Of a stretch of DNA of 64,000 nt, positions 9,074 to 17,955 are shown one piece after another. Position 1 is the first letter of the stretch; each line of letters opens with the position of its first letter. The DNA is from Bacillus_BD sp963708895 (GTDB taxonomy: Bacteria > Bacillota > Bacilli > Bacillales > Cytobacillaceae), in the NCBI GenBank assembly GCA_963708895.1, contig CAVPUE010000012.1:8998-72997 (forward strand), in the 5' to 3' direction. The notes under the pieces are model-generated. The model did no database searches, was not told where the DNA came from, and saw nothing but the letters and a program-made list of their open reading frames with translations. The position numbers were made by a program, and so were the translations under genes.

Positions 9074-10015
9074 GTGGTTAAAGTACGTACTAAAGATATC
9101 ATCGAGAAGTTTAACCTTGAGTTAATTAGTGGGGAAGAGGGCATAAACCGTCCTATTACCATGAGTGATATTTCAAGACCTGGTATTGAACTGGCTGGTT
9201 ATTTTGATTATTATCCGGCAGACAGGATTCAGCTCATCGGAAAAACCGAGTTAACCTTTGCAGAAAAACTATCTGAACTGGACAGAGCAGAACGAATGGA
9301 AAGACTGTGTACAGATGTAACTCCTGGAATTATCATTGCAAGGGATTTACCGATTCCAGAAGAATTAGCCGAAATTTCTGAGCGTGAATCGGTGCCAGTC
9401 ATGCGTACGAAGCAAAATACAACAAAGTTTTCTGGCTTACTCACTAATTTTCTTGAAGGTAAACTAGCTCCAACGACGGCGGTTCACGGTGTTCTTGTGG
9501 ACGTATATGGTGTAGGAGTTCTGATTACTGGACAAAGTGGAGTCGGTAAAAGTGAAACGGCTCTTGAACTTGTTAAACGTGGTCACCGGCTTGTCGCAGA
9601 TGACTGTGTTGAAATTCGTCAAGAAGATGAGAATAACTTAGTGGGAACATCTCCTGAATTAATTGAGCATTTATTAGAAATTCGTGGATTAGGCATTATT
9701 GATGTGATGACCTTATTTGGTGCTGGAGCCGTACTACCTCGGAAAAAAATAACCTTGGTGATTAACTTAGAAATATGGGATCAACATAAACAATATGACC
9801 GCCTCGGTCTAGATGAAGAAAAGGTTAAAATTATTGATACAGAAGTTACGAAGTTAACGATTCCCGTACGACCTGGCCGAAATTTAGCCGTTATTTTAGA
9901 AGTAGCGGCGATGAACTTCCGTTTAAAACGAATGGGCATGAATGCTGCTGAGAATTTTACTGAACGACTCAATAATGTTATTGGTGAAAATGGACAGGAT
10001 GAATCAGAAAGTTAA
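9074..10015 (+). CDS. hprK: HPr kinase/phosphorylase
   Basis: Bifunctional enzyme that phosphorylates Ser46 of HPr and of Crh when glycolytic intermediates are high, and dephosphorylates them otherwise. It is the sensor for CcpA-dependent catabolite control. The 313 residues contain Walker A GQSGVGKS (153-160) and the family signature EIRGLGIIDV (202-211). The start is GTG at 9074 behind AAGGAGG. Its substrate Crh is encoded at 32.4 kb in this window. lgt follows after 140 bp containing a 28-bp palindrome. Confidence 0.96.
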   Translation: MVKVRTKDIIEKFNLELISGEEGINRPITMSDISRPGIELAGYFDYYPADRIQLIGKTELTFAEKLSELDRAERMERLCTDVTPGIIIARDLPIPEELAEISERESVPVMRTKQNTTKFSGLLTNFLEGKLAPTTAVHGVLVDVYGVGVLITGQSGVGKSETALELVKRGHRLVADDCVEIRQEDENNLVGTSPELIEHLLEIRGLGIIDVMTLFGAGAVLPRKKITLVINLEIWDQHKQYDRLGLDEEKVKIIDTEVTKLTIPVRPGRNLAVILEVAAMNFRLKRMGMNAAENFTERLNNVIGENGQDESES

Positions 10016-10069
10016 TGGTTATCAACAAACTGATATTAGATTTTTTCGCGATTATAAATGAAAGATATT

Positions 10070-10097
10070 GTTAAAATTGATTTAAATCAATTTTAAC
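10070..10097. repeat. 28-bp perfect palindrome between hprK and lgt
   Basis: The arm GTTAAAATTGATTT is followed directly by its exact reverse complement. No T-run follows on either strand, so it is not a canonical terminator. It could be an operator or a cruciform-prone repeat. Confidence 0.7.
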
Positions 10098-10155
10098 TTT
10101 AAAGCGAATAAAGTATAGTCAAAGGGTAGTTAACGTTTTATAAGGAGTTGTCTAT

Positions 10156-11011
10156 ATGGAAGAAAGTATTCAACCAATCGACTCGATTGCCCTTTCGCTT
10201 GGACCGATACAGATTCACTGGTATGGTGTGATTATCGGTGTGGCCATTGCGTTGGGATTATATTTAGTCGTAAGGGAATCGAATAAACGAGGTCTTGATA
10301 AAGATCTATTTGTCGATTTAATGTTATGGGCGATTCCCATTGCAATCCTTTCAGCTCGTGCCTATTATGTCATTTTTGAGTGGGATTATTACGCTCAAAA
10401 CCCTGGGCAAATCATTGCGATTTGGAAAGGTGGATTAGCGATTCATGGTGCGTTAATCGGTTCAATTATTACCGCCTATGTATTTACGAAAAAAAGAAAT
10501 GTTTCCTTTTGGCAGGTAGCGGATATCACAGCACCAAGCTTGATTCTTAGGTCAAGCGATTGGAAGATGGGGAAACTTTATGAATCAGGAAGCACATGGT
10601 GGAGAAGTGACTCGTGCATTCCTTGAAAACCTATTTCTACCAGAGTGGATCATTAATCAAATGTATATTAATGGGGTTTATTACCATCCGACCTTTTTAT
10701 ATGAATCATTATGGAACATACTCGGATTTATCCTGTTGTTAGTCTTAAGAAGAGTGAATTTACGTCGTGGTGAAATTTTCCTTACCTATCTGATTTGGTA
10801 TTCGATTGGCCGATTCTTTGTCGAAGGGTTAAGAACAGATAGTTTAATGTTAACGGAAAGCATCCGGATGGCCCAAATGATTTCGGTTGTCCTCATTGTC
10901 GGAGCCATTGCCGTTCTGATTTACCGTCGCGTAAAAGGATATGCAGATGTACGATACTTGGATAAACCAGTTGTGGCAAAAGCATCGAATAATAAGAAGC
11001 AAAAGAAATAG
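10156..11011 (+). CDS. lgt: Prolipoprotein diacylglyceryl transferase (one frameshift)
   Basis: Membrane enzyme that attaches diacylglycerol to the lipobox cysteine of prolipoproteins. The N-terminal part holds LGPIQIHWYG and GGLAIHGALIG. The C-terminal part holds the Lgt signature GRWGNFMNQEAHGG and the motif HPTFLYESLWN. The two parts are in different frames. One extra A near 10550 (ATT CTT a GGT CAA) breaks the gene, and removing it restores LILGQAIGRWGN. Length is then about 284 aa, with a Lys-rich end, typical for Bacillus. Probably a sequence error in an essential-type gene. yvoD follows. Confidence 0.92.
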
Positions 11012-11054
11012 AAATAGGATTACAACACAGATAAAGGGATAAAGGGAGATTATC

Positions 11055-12005
11055 ATGCTAGGTTCTGCTAAAAAAGGGTTTATGAATGGACTGAGAGTTA
11101 CCTGGTTACTTGGAAAAGTGATTTTTCCAATTACATTGATTGTGGCTTTCCTTCAGCATACGCCAGTTTTACCTTGGGTCATTGATCTGATTGCCCCGTT
11201 TATGAGTATATTCGGATTATCAGGGGACGCAGCGATTCCGCTTGTGCTTGGAAATGCCCTCAATTTGTATGCGGGGATTGGAGCTATTTTAACACTGGAT
11301 TTAACGGTAAAAGAAGTGTTCACGATTGCTCTCATGTTAGGGTTTGCCCACAGCATGTTTATCGAAACCGGTGTGGCCATGAAGGTTGGCGTTAAATTAT
11401 GGATCGTGATTCTTGTTCGTTATGGGTTGGCTTTCCTTTCGGGGATTCTCGTTAACCTCCTATGGCAAGGGGGATCACAACCTGCTCAATATGGGTTTAT
11501 GTCAGGTGCACCTCAAGCAGAAAATATTACCGGTTGGGGCCCCATCCTACTCGAAGCACTACAACAAGCCACGATGGGAATCATTCAGTTAGCGCTCATT
11601 GTTTTCCCGCTGATGGTGTTGATTCAAATTTTAAAAGATATTCATATTATCGATATTTTTTCAAAAAAAATGTCACCGATTACCCGAGCATTAGGCATGC
11701 ATGAAAATACATCCACCACTCTTACCGCTGGGTTATTGTTTGGTCTTGCTTACGGGGCGGGTGTGATGATCCAAGCATCAAAGGAAGACGGAGTTTCGAA
11801 AAAAGACTTAACCATCGCGTTTGTATTCCTTTGTGCCTGTCATGCGGTGATCGAGGATACGCTCATCTTTCTCCCTCTTGGAGTCCCGGTGGTGCCGCTG
11901 TTACTGATTCGCTTAGGAACAGCTATTGTACTGACGATAATTGTTGCTGTGGTTTGGAGAAGAACTGAATTATCACGGAGAAAGGAAATCACCTATGAAC
12001 AATAA
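11055..12005 (+). CDS. yvoD: YvoD, nucleoside-recognition (Gate) domain membrane protein
   Basis: A 316-residue polytopic membrane protein with about eight hydrophobic segments and two Gate-like halves. Characteristic stretches are LGNALNLYAGIGA, GFAHSMFIETG and LLFGLAYGAGVMI. Substrate is unknown. The spore maturation proteins SpmA/SpmB and nucleoside transporters share this domain. It lies between lgt and ppaX as in B. subtilis and overlaps ppaX by 11 bp, so the genes are co-transcribed. Confidence 0.83.
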   Translation: MLGSAKKGFMNGLRVTWLLGKVIFPITLIVAFLQHTPVLPWVIDLIAPFMSIFGLSGDAAIPLVLGNALNLYAGIGAILTLDLTVKEVFTIALMLGFAHSMFIETGVAMKVGVKLWIVILVRYGLAFLSGILVNLLWQGGSQPAQYGFMSGAPQAENITGWGPILLEALQQATMGIIQLALIVFPLMVLIQILKDIHIIDIFSKKMSPITRALGMHENTSTTLTAGLLFGLAYGAGVMIQASKEDGVSKKDLTIAFVFLCACHAVIEDTLIFLPLGVPVVPLLLIRLGTAIVLTIIVAVVWRRTELSRRKEITYEQ

Positions 12006-12645
12006 ATTGACGACTTTATTATTTGATTTAGATGGAACATTAATTGATACAAATGATTTGATTATTAAATCTTTTCTTCATACATTAGAGCAATATTTTC
12101 CTGGTGAATATCAGCGTGACGATGTGCTGCCATTTTTGGGACCAACATTAGATGATACGTTTTCAAAGCTTAACCCTGAAAAGGTAGATGAAATGTGTCA
12201 TGTTTATCGGACCTATAATAAGGCAACTCATGACTCGTTAGTGACAGAATTTCCTGGCGTTCCTGAAACGATGAAAACGTTAAAGGAAGCAGGATTTAAG
12301 ATGGGAATTGTTACATCGAAAATGTCGGATGTGGCGCTGATGGGAATGGATCTAACGAAAATCACGCCGTATTTTGATACGATTATTGCCAATGACCATA
12401 TTAAAAATGCAAAACCTCACCCGGAATCGATTTATAAAGCGCTTGATGCACTTGGATCATCTCCAGAGGAAGCGATTATGGTAGGCGACAATGGATCTGA
12501 TATTTTAGCTGGTAAAAATGCAGGAACCCTTACAGTTGGTGTTTCATGGTCGATAAAGGGAAGAGAATTTGTAAGCTCATTCGAACCCGATTATATGCTT
12601 GATAAAATCACCGATATTTATCCAATTGTTGGTCTAGGGCGGTAA
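11995..12645 (+). CDS. ppaX: Pyrophosphatase PpaX
   Basis: HAD-superfamily hydrolase that removes the pyrophosphate produced when HprK/P dephosphorylates P-Ser-HPr. The 216 residues match B. subtilis PpaX. Motif I DLDGTLIDT is near the N-terminus, motif II is VTSK, and motif III/IV is KPHPES ... MVGDNGSDI. The ATG at 11995 follows GAGAAAGGA inside the end of yvoD. A farther upstream in-frame start would add a non-conserved extension. Clustering with hprK fits its role. Confidence 0.93.
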   Translation: MNNKLTTLLFDLDGTLIDTNDLIIKSFLHTLEQYFPGEYQRDDVLPFLGPTLDDTFSKLNPEKVDEMCHVYRTYNKATHDSLVTEFPGVPETMKTLKEAGFKMGIVTSKMSDVALMGMDLTKITPYFDTIIANDHIKNAKPHPESIYKALDALGSSPEEAIMVGDNGSDILAGKNAGTLTVGVSWSIKGREFVSSFEPDYMLDKITDIYPIVGLGR

Positions 12646-13148
12646 TGAGAAAAACGGAACGATTTCCTGTAGAAGGAGCCAATTCCTTATGGCATGTGTA
12701 TAAAACCGTGCCATTTTGGAAGGTGATCAAGAACTTTGTGGTCATTCAATTGGCTCGCTACAGTCCTTTTCTAGGCTTAAAAACCTGGCTTTATCGACAT
12801 TTATTACATATGAAAGTGGACGAACAAACCTCATTTGCCCTGATGGTGATGCTTGACATCATGTTTCCTGAAAAAATTAGTGTCGGACGTAACACCGTCA
12901 TTGGCTATAACACGACGATTCTTGCCCATGAATACTTAATTAAAGAATATCGTCTTGGCGAGGTTAAAATTGGCAGTGAAGTTATGATTGGAGCCAATAC
13001 CACGATTCTCCCGGGTGTAACGATTGGTGATGGTGCCGTCGTTTCAGCAGGAACCCTTGTCAACAAAGACGTACCAGCCGGTGCCTTTGTCGGTGGTAAC
13101 CCGATGGTATTGATTCGGGAAGATGTGAATGAAATCTTAAAGAAATAA
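12645..13148 (+). CDS. yvoF: YvoF, left-handed beta-helix acetyltransferase
   Basis: A 167-residue protein of the maltose/galactoside O-acetyltransferase-like group. Hexapeptide repeats occupy about residues 80-160 (VGRNTVIGYNTTI, IGSEVMIGANTTILPGVTIGDGAVVSAGTLV), ending in GAFVGGNPMVLI. The ATG overlaps the ppaX stop by one base (TAATG). The acceptor substrate is not known. A strong terminator follows, which closes the hprK-lgt-yvoD-ppaX-yvoF group. Confidence 0.85.
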   Translation: MRKTERFPVEGANSLWHVYKTVPFWKVIKNFVVIQLARYSPFLGLKTWLYRHLLHMKVDEQTSFALMVMLDIMFPEKISVGRNTVIGYNTTILAHEYLIKEYRLGEVKIGSEVMIGANTTILPGVTIGDGAVVSAGTLVNKDVPAGAFVGGNPMVLIREDVNEILKK

Positions 13149-13156
13149 ACCTTTCT

Positions 13157-13193
13157 AGTGACAGTCGTCGATTTTACGATTGTCACTTTTTTA
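13157..13193 (+). terminator. Terminator after yvoF
   Basis: Stem AGTGACAGTCGT / ACGATTGTCACT followed by TTTTTTATT. Confidence 0.85.
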
Positions 13194-13254
13194 TTAGGGG
13201 AAAATAAGAAGGTTATCATCATTCTTTTAATCTCATAAAAAGGATTATTTTTCC

Positions 13255-13283
13255 TTGACAAAAAAGCCAGTGAGCGATACAAT
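13255..13283 (+). promoter_or_regulatory. Sigma-A promoter of the his operon
   Basis: TTGACA, 17 bp, TACAAT, placed 76 bp before the hisZ start. This is the only good promoter seen before the eight his genes. Confidence 0.75.
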
Positions 13284-13358
13284 ATCTTCAACTTACTACC
13301 ACATTAGCGAACTAAAGGATTTGTAAAAAAGTAAAAATGAACAGAGGTGTTCGATGAG

Positions 13359-14546
13359 ATGAGCCGTTTATTTATGTTTGAAAAACCACTAGGAATGAGA
13401 GATACATTACCAGAACTATATGAAGTGAAACATCGTACTCGTTCTGCGATTAGCGAAGAAATGAAGCGATGGGGCTATCAATTTATTGAGACACCCGCTT
13501 TAGAATATTATGATACCGTTGGTGCTGCTTCCGCTATTTTGGATCAGCAACTATTTAAATTACTAGATCAACAAGGACATACCCTTGTCCTAAGACCTGA
13601 TATGACTTCCCCGATTGCACGGGTAGCGGCATCTAAGCTTTTAAAAGAAGAATTACCACTTCGACTTGCTTATTCAGCGAATGTCTATCGTGCCCAGCAG
13701 CGAGAAGGTGGACGCCCTGCTGAATTTGAACAAATTGGTGTTGAATGCATTGGTGACAGTACGATGAGTGCGGACGGAGAAGGAATCGCCTTGCTCATAT
13801 CTACCCTTCAAGAAGCAGGGTTGAATCATTTTCAATTATCCGTTGGTCACATCGGCTTTATTAAGGACTTTTTTATTGATATATTAGGAACAGAAGAACG
13901 CGTCAATACTTTAACGACCTTTTTATATGAAAAGAATTATGTCGGCTACAGAGAACATGTGAAAGGGTTGCCGCTTTCATCGATTGATAAACAGCGTTTG
14001 ATCGATTTCTTAAGTTTAAGAGGGGGAGAAGAGGTCATTGATTCAGCATACCGCCTTCTTGAAAACGATAAAGGAATTGAAGCGCTACAAGAAATCAAAC
14101 AACTATGTGACATTCTTAAGGATTATGGTGAAGTTGGAAAAGTGGTGAAATTAGACTTAACGACCGTTAGCCATATGAGTTATTATACAGGGGTTTTATT
14201 TGAAGCTTACGCTGATCAAGTTGGATTCCCGATTGCAAGCGGTGGGCGTTATGATAGACTTTTAAGTCAGTTTGGAAAAGATACGGGAGCAACAGGCTTT
14301 GCGATTCGCTTAGATCGACTGCTAGAAGCGTTAGGTGATTTTGAAAATCGTGAACCCGTCAAATGTATTATTTTTAGTGCGGAAAGACGAAAAGAAGCGT
14401 TTGACCTAGCTGCAGAGAAAAGAAAAGCTGGAGTTAAAGTTGTGTTACAGGATATTAATGGGGTAAAAGATATTGATGCTTGTACTGAAGTTTATGAAGA
14501 AGTCATGATGTTGGTCGGAAAAGCAGGGAGGGAGACAGCGAAATGA
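13359..14546 (+). CDS. hisZ: ATP phosphoribosyltransferase regulatory subunit HisZ
   Basis: HisRS-like paralogue that partners the short form of HisG. About 395 residues. The class II synthetase-like motifs include PLGMRDTLPE, LRPDMTSPIAR, QREGGRPAEFEQIGVE and SGGRYDRLL. The ATG at 13359 is preferred because AGAGGTG lies 9 bp upstream; a GTG at 13347 is an alternative. It overlaps hisG by 4 bp (ATGA). First gene of the his operon, required because the HisG here lacks its own regulatory domain. Confidence 0.93.
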   Translation: MSRLFMFEKPLGMRDTLPELYEVKHRTRSAISEEMKRWGYQFIETPALEYYDTVGAASAILDQQLFKLLDQQGHTLVLRPDMTSPIARVAASKLLKEELPLRLAYSANVYRAQQREGGRPAEFEQIGVECIGDSTMSADGEGIALLISTLQEAGLNHFQLSVGHIGFIKDFFIDILGTEERVNTLTTFLYEKNYVGYREHVKGLPLSSIDKQRLIDFLSLRGGEEVIDSAYRLLENDKGIEALQEIKQLCDILKDYGEVGKVVKLDLTTVSHMSYYTGVLFEAYADQVGFPIASGGRYDRLLSQFGKDTGATGFAIRLDRLLEALGDFENREPVKCIIFSAERRKEAFDLAAEKRKAGVKVVLQDINGVKDIDACTEVYEEVMMLVGKAGRETAK

Positions 14547-15187
14547 GCGAGCCATTAACAATTGCGATGCCAAAAGGGCGGATTTTTGAAGAAGCGGCTG
14601 AATTACTTCGGAAAGCTGGTTTTCAACTACCACCAGAATTTGATGATTCAAGAAAGTTAATTATCGATGTAGAAGAAGAGAATTTCCGTTTTATCCTTGC
14701 GAAGCCAATGGATGTACCTACATATGTAGAACACGGTGTAGCCGATCTTGGAATTGCAGGGAAGGACGTTATGCTTGAAGAAGAACGTGACGTTTATGAA
14801 GTATTGGATTTAAATATTAGCGCCTGCCATTTGGCGGTTGCTGGTTTACCGAATACTTTAATAAATGATATTGCTCCGAAAATTGCAACCAAGTATCCAA
14901 ATGTAGCTTCTACTTATTTTCGTGAACAAGGCGAACAAGTGGAAATTATTAAATTAAATGGTTCAATTGAACTGGCTCCGATTATCGGCTTGGCTGATCG
15001 CATTGTCGATATTGTTTCAACTGGTCGCACATTAGTTGAAAATGGTTTAGTAGAATATGAAAGAATCGTTGATATTACCTCACGTTTAATCGTCAATCCT
15101 GTCAGCTATCGCATGAAGGATGCACGAATTACTGAAATCGTCGAGCGAATCGCAGCTGTATTAAAAGAAAAATCTAAAATGGCTTAA
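14543..15187 (+). CDS. hisG: ATP phosphoribosyltransferase, short form
   Basis: First committed step of histidine synthesis: ATP + PRPP to phosphoribosyl-ATP. The 214 residues are typical of the HisZ-dependent short form. Conserved parts are IAMPKGRIFEEA, VADLGIAGKDVMLEE and IVDIVSTGRTLVENGL. Its start overlaps hisZ. After it comes a gap of 123 bp containing GTTCCGAA palindromes before hisD. Confidence 0.96.
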   Translation: MSEPLTIAMPKGRIFEEAAELLRKAGFQLPPEFDDSRKLIIDVEEENFRFILAKPMDVPTYVEHGVADLGIAGKDVMLEEERDVYEVLDLNISACHLAVAGLPNTLINDIAPKIATKYPNVASTYFREQGEQVEIIKLNGSIELAPIIGLADRIVDIVSTGRTLVENGLVEYERIVDITSRLIVNPVSYRMKDARITEIVERIAAVLKEKSKMA

Positions 15188-15193
15188 CACTCG

Positions 15194-15270
15194 CAAGTGG
15201 GTTCCGAAAGTTTCGGAACGATGGTAAAATAAGGTTCGAAAGAGGGTTCCGAATGTTTCGGAGCCCTAGA
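15194..15270. repeat. GTTCCGAA/TTCGGAAC palindromic repeat (hisG-hisD gap)
   Basis: Two imperfect palindromes, GGTTCCGAAAGTTTCGGAAC and GGTTCCGAATGTTTCGGAGC, flank a half-copy GGTTCGAA. The same motif recurs in the rnr-smpB gap (55685-55763, 58688-58766). Function unknown; neither site has a proper T-tail. Confidence 0.6.
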
Positions 15271-15310
15271 TTAAGATAAATCGACGTCTTTAGAATTTAC
15301 TTAGGTTAGG

Positions 15311-16588
15311 ATGAGTACGGTGAAAATCATAAAAGTAAATGATAACATTTCCATAAAAAGATCGGTTGATAGTGGAACAGAAGAGCAAAGAGAAATTGTT
15401 CAAGATATTATTGCAGTAGTGAAAAATGAAGGCGATGCTGCTCTATTAGCCTATACAGAAAAATTTGATGGAGTAGCCTTGGATTCTTTAACGGTTTCAA
15501 CAGAAGAAATCGAAGAAGCTTACAAGCTTGTATCAGCAGAAATGGTTGACATCATCAAAGAAGCGGCAGCCAATATTCGCTCTTTTCATGAAAAGCAATT
15601 ACGAAATACATGGATCACAACGGAACAAAATGGAACGATTCTAGGCCAAAAAGTGACTCCACTTGATTCAGTCGGAGTTTATGTACCAGGTGGAACAGCA
15701 GCCTATCCTTCTTCAGTTCTAATGAATGTGGTTCCAGCTCAAGTGGCTGGGGTAGAACGAATTGTCATGGTATCTCCTCCGGGAAAAGATGGAAAATTAC
15801 CAGCTGGTGTGTTAGTGGCAGCTAAAGAAGCAGGAGTGAAGGAAATCTATAAAGTAGGTGGAGCACAAGCAATCGCTGCTCTTGCTTATGGAACAGATTC
15901 CATCCAATCAGTTGATAAAATAACCGGACCAGGGAATATCTATGTAGCGTTAGCAAAAAGAGAAGTATTTGGTGATGTTGATATCGATATGATTGCCGGA
16001 CCAAGTGAAATTGCTGTGTTAGCAGACGATTCAGCAAGAGCAAATGAAGTGGCAGCTGATTTGTTATCACAAGCAGAGCATGATGCCCGTGCTTGCAGTG
16101 TTCTCGTGACACCTTCTTCTGCTTTAGCTGAAAGAGTAGCGGAAGAAGTAGAAAAGCAATTAGAAACGCTGCCACGTCGAGAAATGGCTGCAAAATCAAT
16201 TGCCGATTATGGCGTGATTTATGTAACAGAAACCGTAGACGAAGCAATTGAAACAGTTAATCGATTGGCACCAGAACATCTTGAAATCATCATGGAAGAT
16301 GCAATGGAAAAGGTTGGGCGCATTCGCCACGCTGGAGCGATTTTTATCGGTAGATTCAGTACAGAACCTGTTGGTGATTACTTCGCAGGTCCAAACCATG
16401 TATTGCCAACAAATGGAACTGCTCGTTTTTCAAGCCCATTGAACGTGGATGATTTCCAAAAGAAATCAAGCCTCATTATGTACAGTGAACAAGCTTTTAC
16501 TGAAAACAGTGCGAAAATTGCCGCATTTGCTCGACTTGAAGGACTAGAAGCCCATGCAAGAGCGATTGAAGCACGAAATCAGAAGTAA
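15311..16588 (+). CDS. hisD: Histidinol dehydrogenase
   Basis: Last two oxidations of histidine synthesis (L-histidinol to L-histidine, NAD, Zn). The 425 residues contain YVPGGTAAYPSSVLMN, KITGPGNIYVALAKR, DMIAGPSEI, LLSQAEHD and the catalytic region NRLAPEHLEI. ATG 15311 is used. A GTG at 15320 is possible, since the RBS (TTAGG) is weak. An inverted repeat lies between it and hisB. Confidence 0.95.
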   Translation: MSTVKIIKVNDNISIKRSVDSGTEEQREIVQDIIAVVKNEGDAALLAYTEKFDGVALDSLTVSTEEIEEAYKLVSAEMVDIIKEAAANIRSFHEKQLRNTWITTEQNGTILGQKVTPLDSVGVYVPGGTAAYPSSVLMNVVPAQVAGVERIVMVSPPGKDGKLPAGVLVAAKEAGVKEIYKVGGAQAIAALAYGTDSIQSVDKITGPGNIYVALAKREVFGDVDIDMIAGPSEIAVLADDSARANEVAADLLSQAEHDARACSVLVTPSSALAERVAEEVEKQLETLPRREMAAKSIADYGVIYVTETVDEAIETVNRLAPEHLEIIMEDAMEKVGRIRHAGAIFIGRFSTEPVGDYFAGPNHVLPTNGTARFSSPLNVDDFQKKSSLIMYSEQAFTENSAKIAAFARLEGLEAHARAIEARNQK

Positions 16589-16590
16589 CA

Positions 16591-16621
16591 GGGAAACACG
16601 AGAACCGTTCCCGTGTTTCCC
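16591..16621. repeat. Inverted repeat in hisD-hisB gap
   Basis: Arms GGGAAACACG / CGTGTTTCCC enclose GAGAACCGTTC. The inner motif resembles the GACGGTTCTC sequence in the hisH-hisA gap, suggesting one repeat family within the operon. There is no T-tract, so it is not a terminator. Confidence 0.6.
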
Positions 16622-16650
16622 CTACCATTACACGAAAAAGGGAGATAATT

Positions 16651-17238
16651 ATGTCAAGAACTGCTTCGATTAGTAGAAAAACAAACGAAACGAATATTGA
16701 ACTTTCATTAAATATAGATGGCTCTGGTGAGTCCCAGTTAGAAACAGGCGTACCATTTTTAACACATATGCTTGATTTATTTGCCAAGCATGGTCAATTC
16801 GATTTAAAGGTGAATGCAAATGGGGATACAGAAATCGATGATCACCATACAACAGAAGATATTGGCATTTGTCTCGGCCATGTGTTAAAAGAAGCGCTTG
16901 GCGATAAAAAGGGCATTAAGCGTTATGGCAGTGCAACGATTCCAATGGATGAGACATTGGCAACCGTTGTAGTTGATTTAAGTAACCGTCCCCACTTTGA
17001 AATGCGTGCTGAGTTCCCAAGTCAAAAGGTAGGAACTTTTGATACGGAACTTGTACAGGAATTTCTGTGGAAATTAGCTCTTGAAGCAAGAATGAATCTT
17101 CATGTGATTGTTCATTATGGTCAAAACACACACCATATTATTGAAGCGATTTTTAAAGCAATGGCAAGAGCCCTTGATGAAGCGACGATGATTGACCCTC
17201 GTGTCAAAGGTGTTCCGTCTTCAAAGGGGATGCTCTAA
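16651..17238 (+). CDS. hisB: Imidazoleglycerol-phosphate dehydratase
   Basis: Mn-dependent dehydration of IGP to imidazole acetol phosphate. 195 residues. The metal-binding signatures are DDHHTTEDIGICLGH and the second half HHIIEAIFKAMARAL, with RSTM-type C-terminal region DPRVKGVPSSKGML. Monofunctional, as in Firmicutes. The RBS is AAAGGGAG. hisH follows immediately at the stop codon. Confidence 0.96.
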   Translation: MSRTASISRKTNETNIELSLNIDGSGESQLETGVPFLTHMLDLFAKHGQFDLKVNANGDTEIDDHHTTEDIGICLGHVLKEALGDKKGIKRYGSATIPMDETLATVVVDLSNRPHFEMRAEFPSQKVGTFDTELVQEFLWKLALEARMNLHVIVHYGQNTHHIIEAIFKAMARALDEATMIDPRVKGVPSSKGML

Positions 17239-17858
17239 TTGATTGGAGTTATTGATTATGGAATGGGGAACTTGTTCAGCGTTAGCGAAGCCTTGAAACG
17301 ACTTGACGTTCCCTTCTTCGTTTCAGAAAAACTGGAGGAACTAGGCAAAGCTGATGGGTTAATTTTACCAGGAGTGGGTGCATTTAAGGATGCAATGGTG
17401 ATCCTAAACGAATCCGGAATTAGTGACTTCATTCAAGATTACGTTAAAACAGGAAAACCACTTCTAGGCATCTGTCTTGGCATGCAACTTCTTTTTGAAG
17501 AAAGTGAAGAAGGCGGCCTATCAAAAGGTCTTGGGCTGTTACCAGGTCGTGTTGAAAAATTCCCTGGAACGAGCGCAGATTGGGAGAAACCTATAAAGTG
17601 CCACATATGGGCTGGAATAAGTTAAAATGGGTGAATCCATCTCCAATTACAAAGGATTTAGAAGAAGATTATGCTTATTTCGTACACTCTTATTATGTCA
17701 AAACAGATAACCCAGAAATAATCATTGGAAATGCCTCCTACTATGAAGAGGTCCCAGCCGTAGTTGGCAGGGACAACATATATGGTATGCAATTTCATCC
17801 GGAAAAAAGCAGCACATTAGGTGTTCAACTACTAACAAATTTTACAAAATTAATCTAG
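17239..17858 (+). CDS. hisH: Imidazole glycerol phosphate synthase, glutaminase subunit (frameshift)
   Basis: Class I glutamine amidotransferase that feeds ammonia to HisF. The first part contains IDYGMGNLFSV and the nucleophile motif GICLGMQLLFE. The second contains VPHMGWNKL, YFVHSYY and the catalytic pair GMQFHPEKS. The two parts are joined across a frameshift near 17580-17584: either one base is missing, or two are extra in GCAGATTGGGAG, where GCA GAT GGA GAA would give ADGETYKVPHMGW. The start is TTG directly after the hisB stop. The rest is intact, so a sequence error is likely. Confidence 0.9.
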
Positions 17859-17862
17859 AAAC

Positions 17863-17936
17863 AAGGGGACGGTTCTCGCGTTTTCAAAACGGATCTTAAG
17901 TTGGATATGGAAACATGAGAAACGTCCCCCTGTTCA
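17863..17936. repeat. Inverted repeat in hisH-hisA gap
   Basis: AAGGGGACGGTTCTCGCG and, 25-30 bp on, CATGAGAAACGTCCCCCTG form long imperfect arms. GGGGACGGTTCTC sequences are seen as intergenic repeats in other Bacillus genomes (from memory). No T-run follows. Confidence 0.55.
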
Positions 17937-17955
17937 CAGAAAGGGGAACGAATTC

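Noticed and set aside
13194..13358. T-box or histidine leader before hisZ
   Set aside because: No T-box sequence, specifier hairpin or His-rich leader peptide was seen; only a standard promoter.
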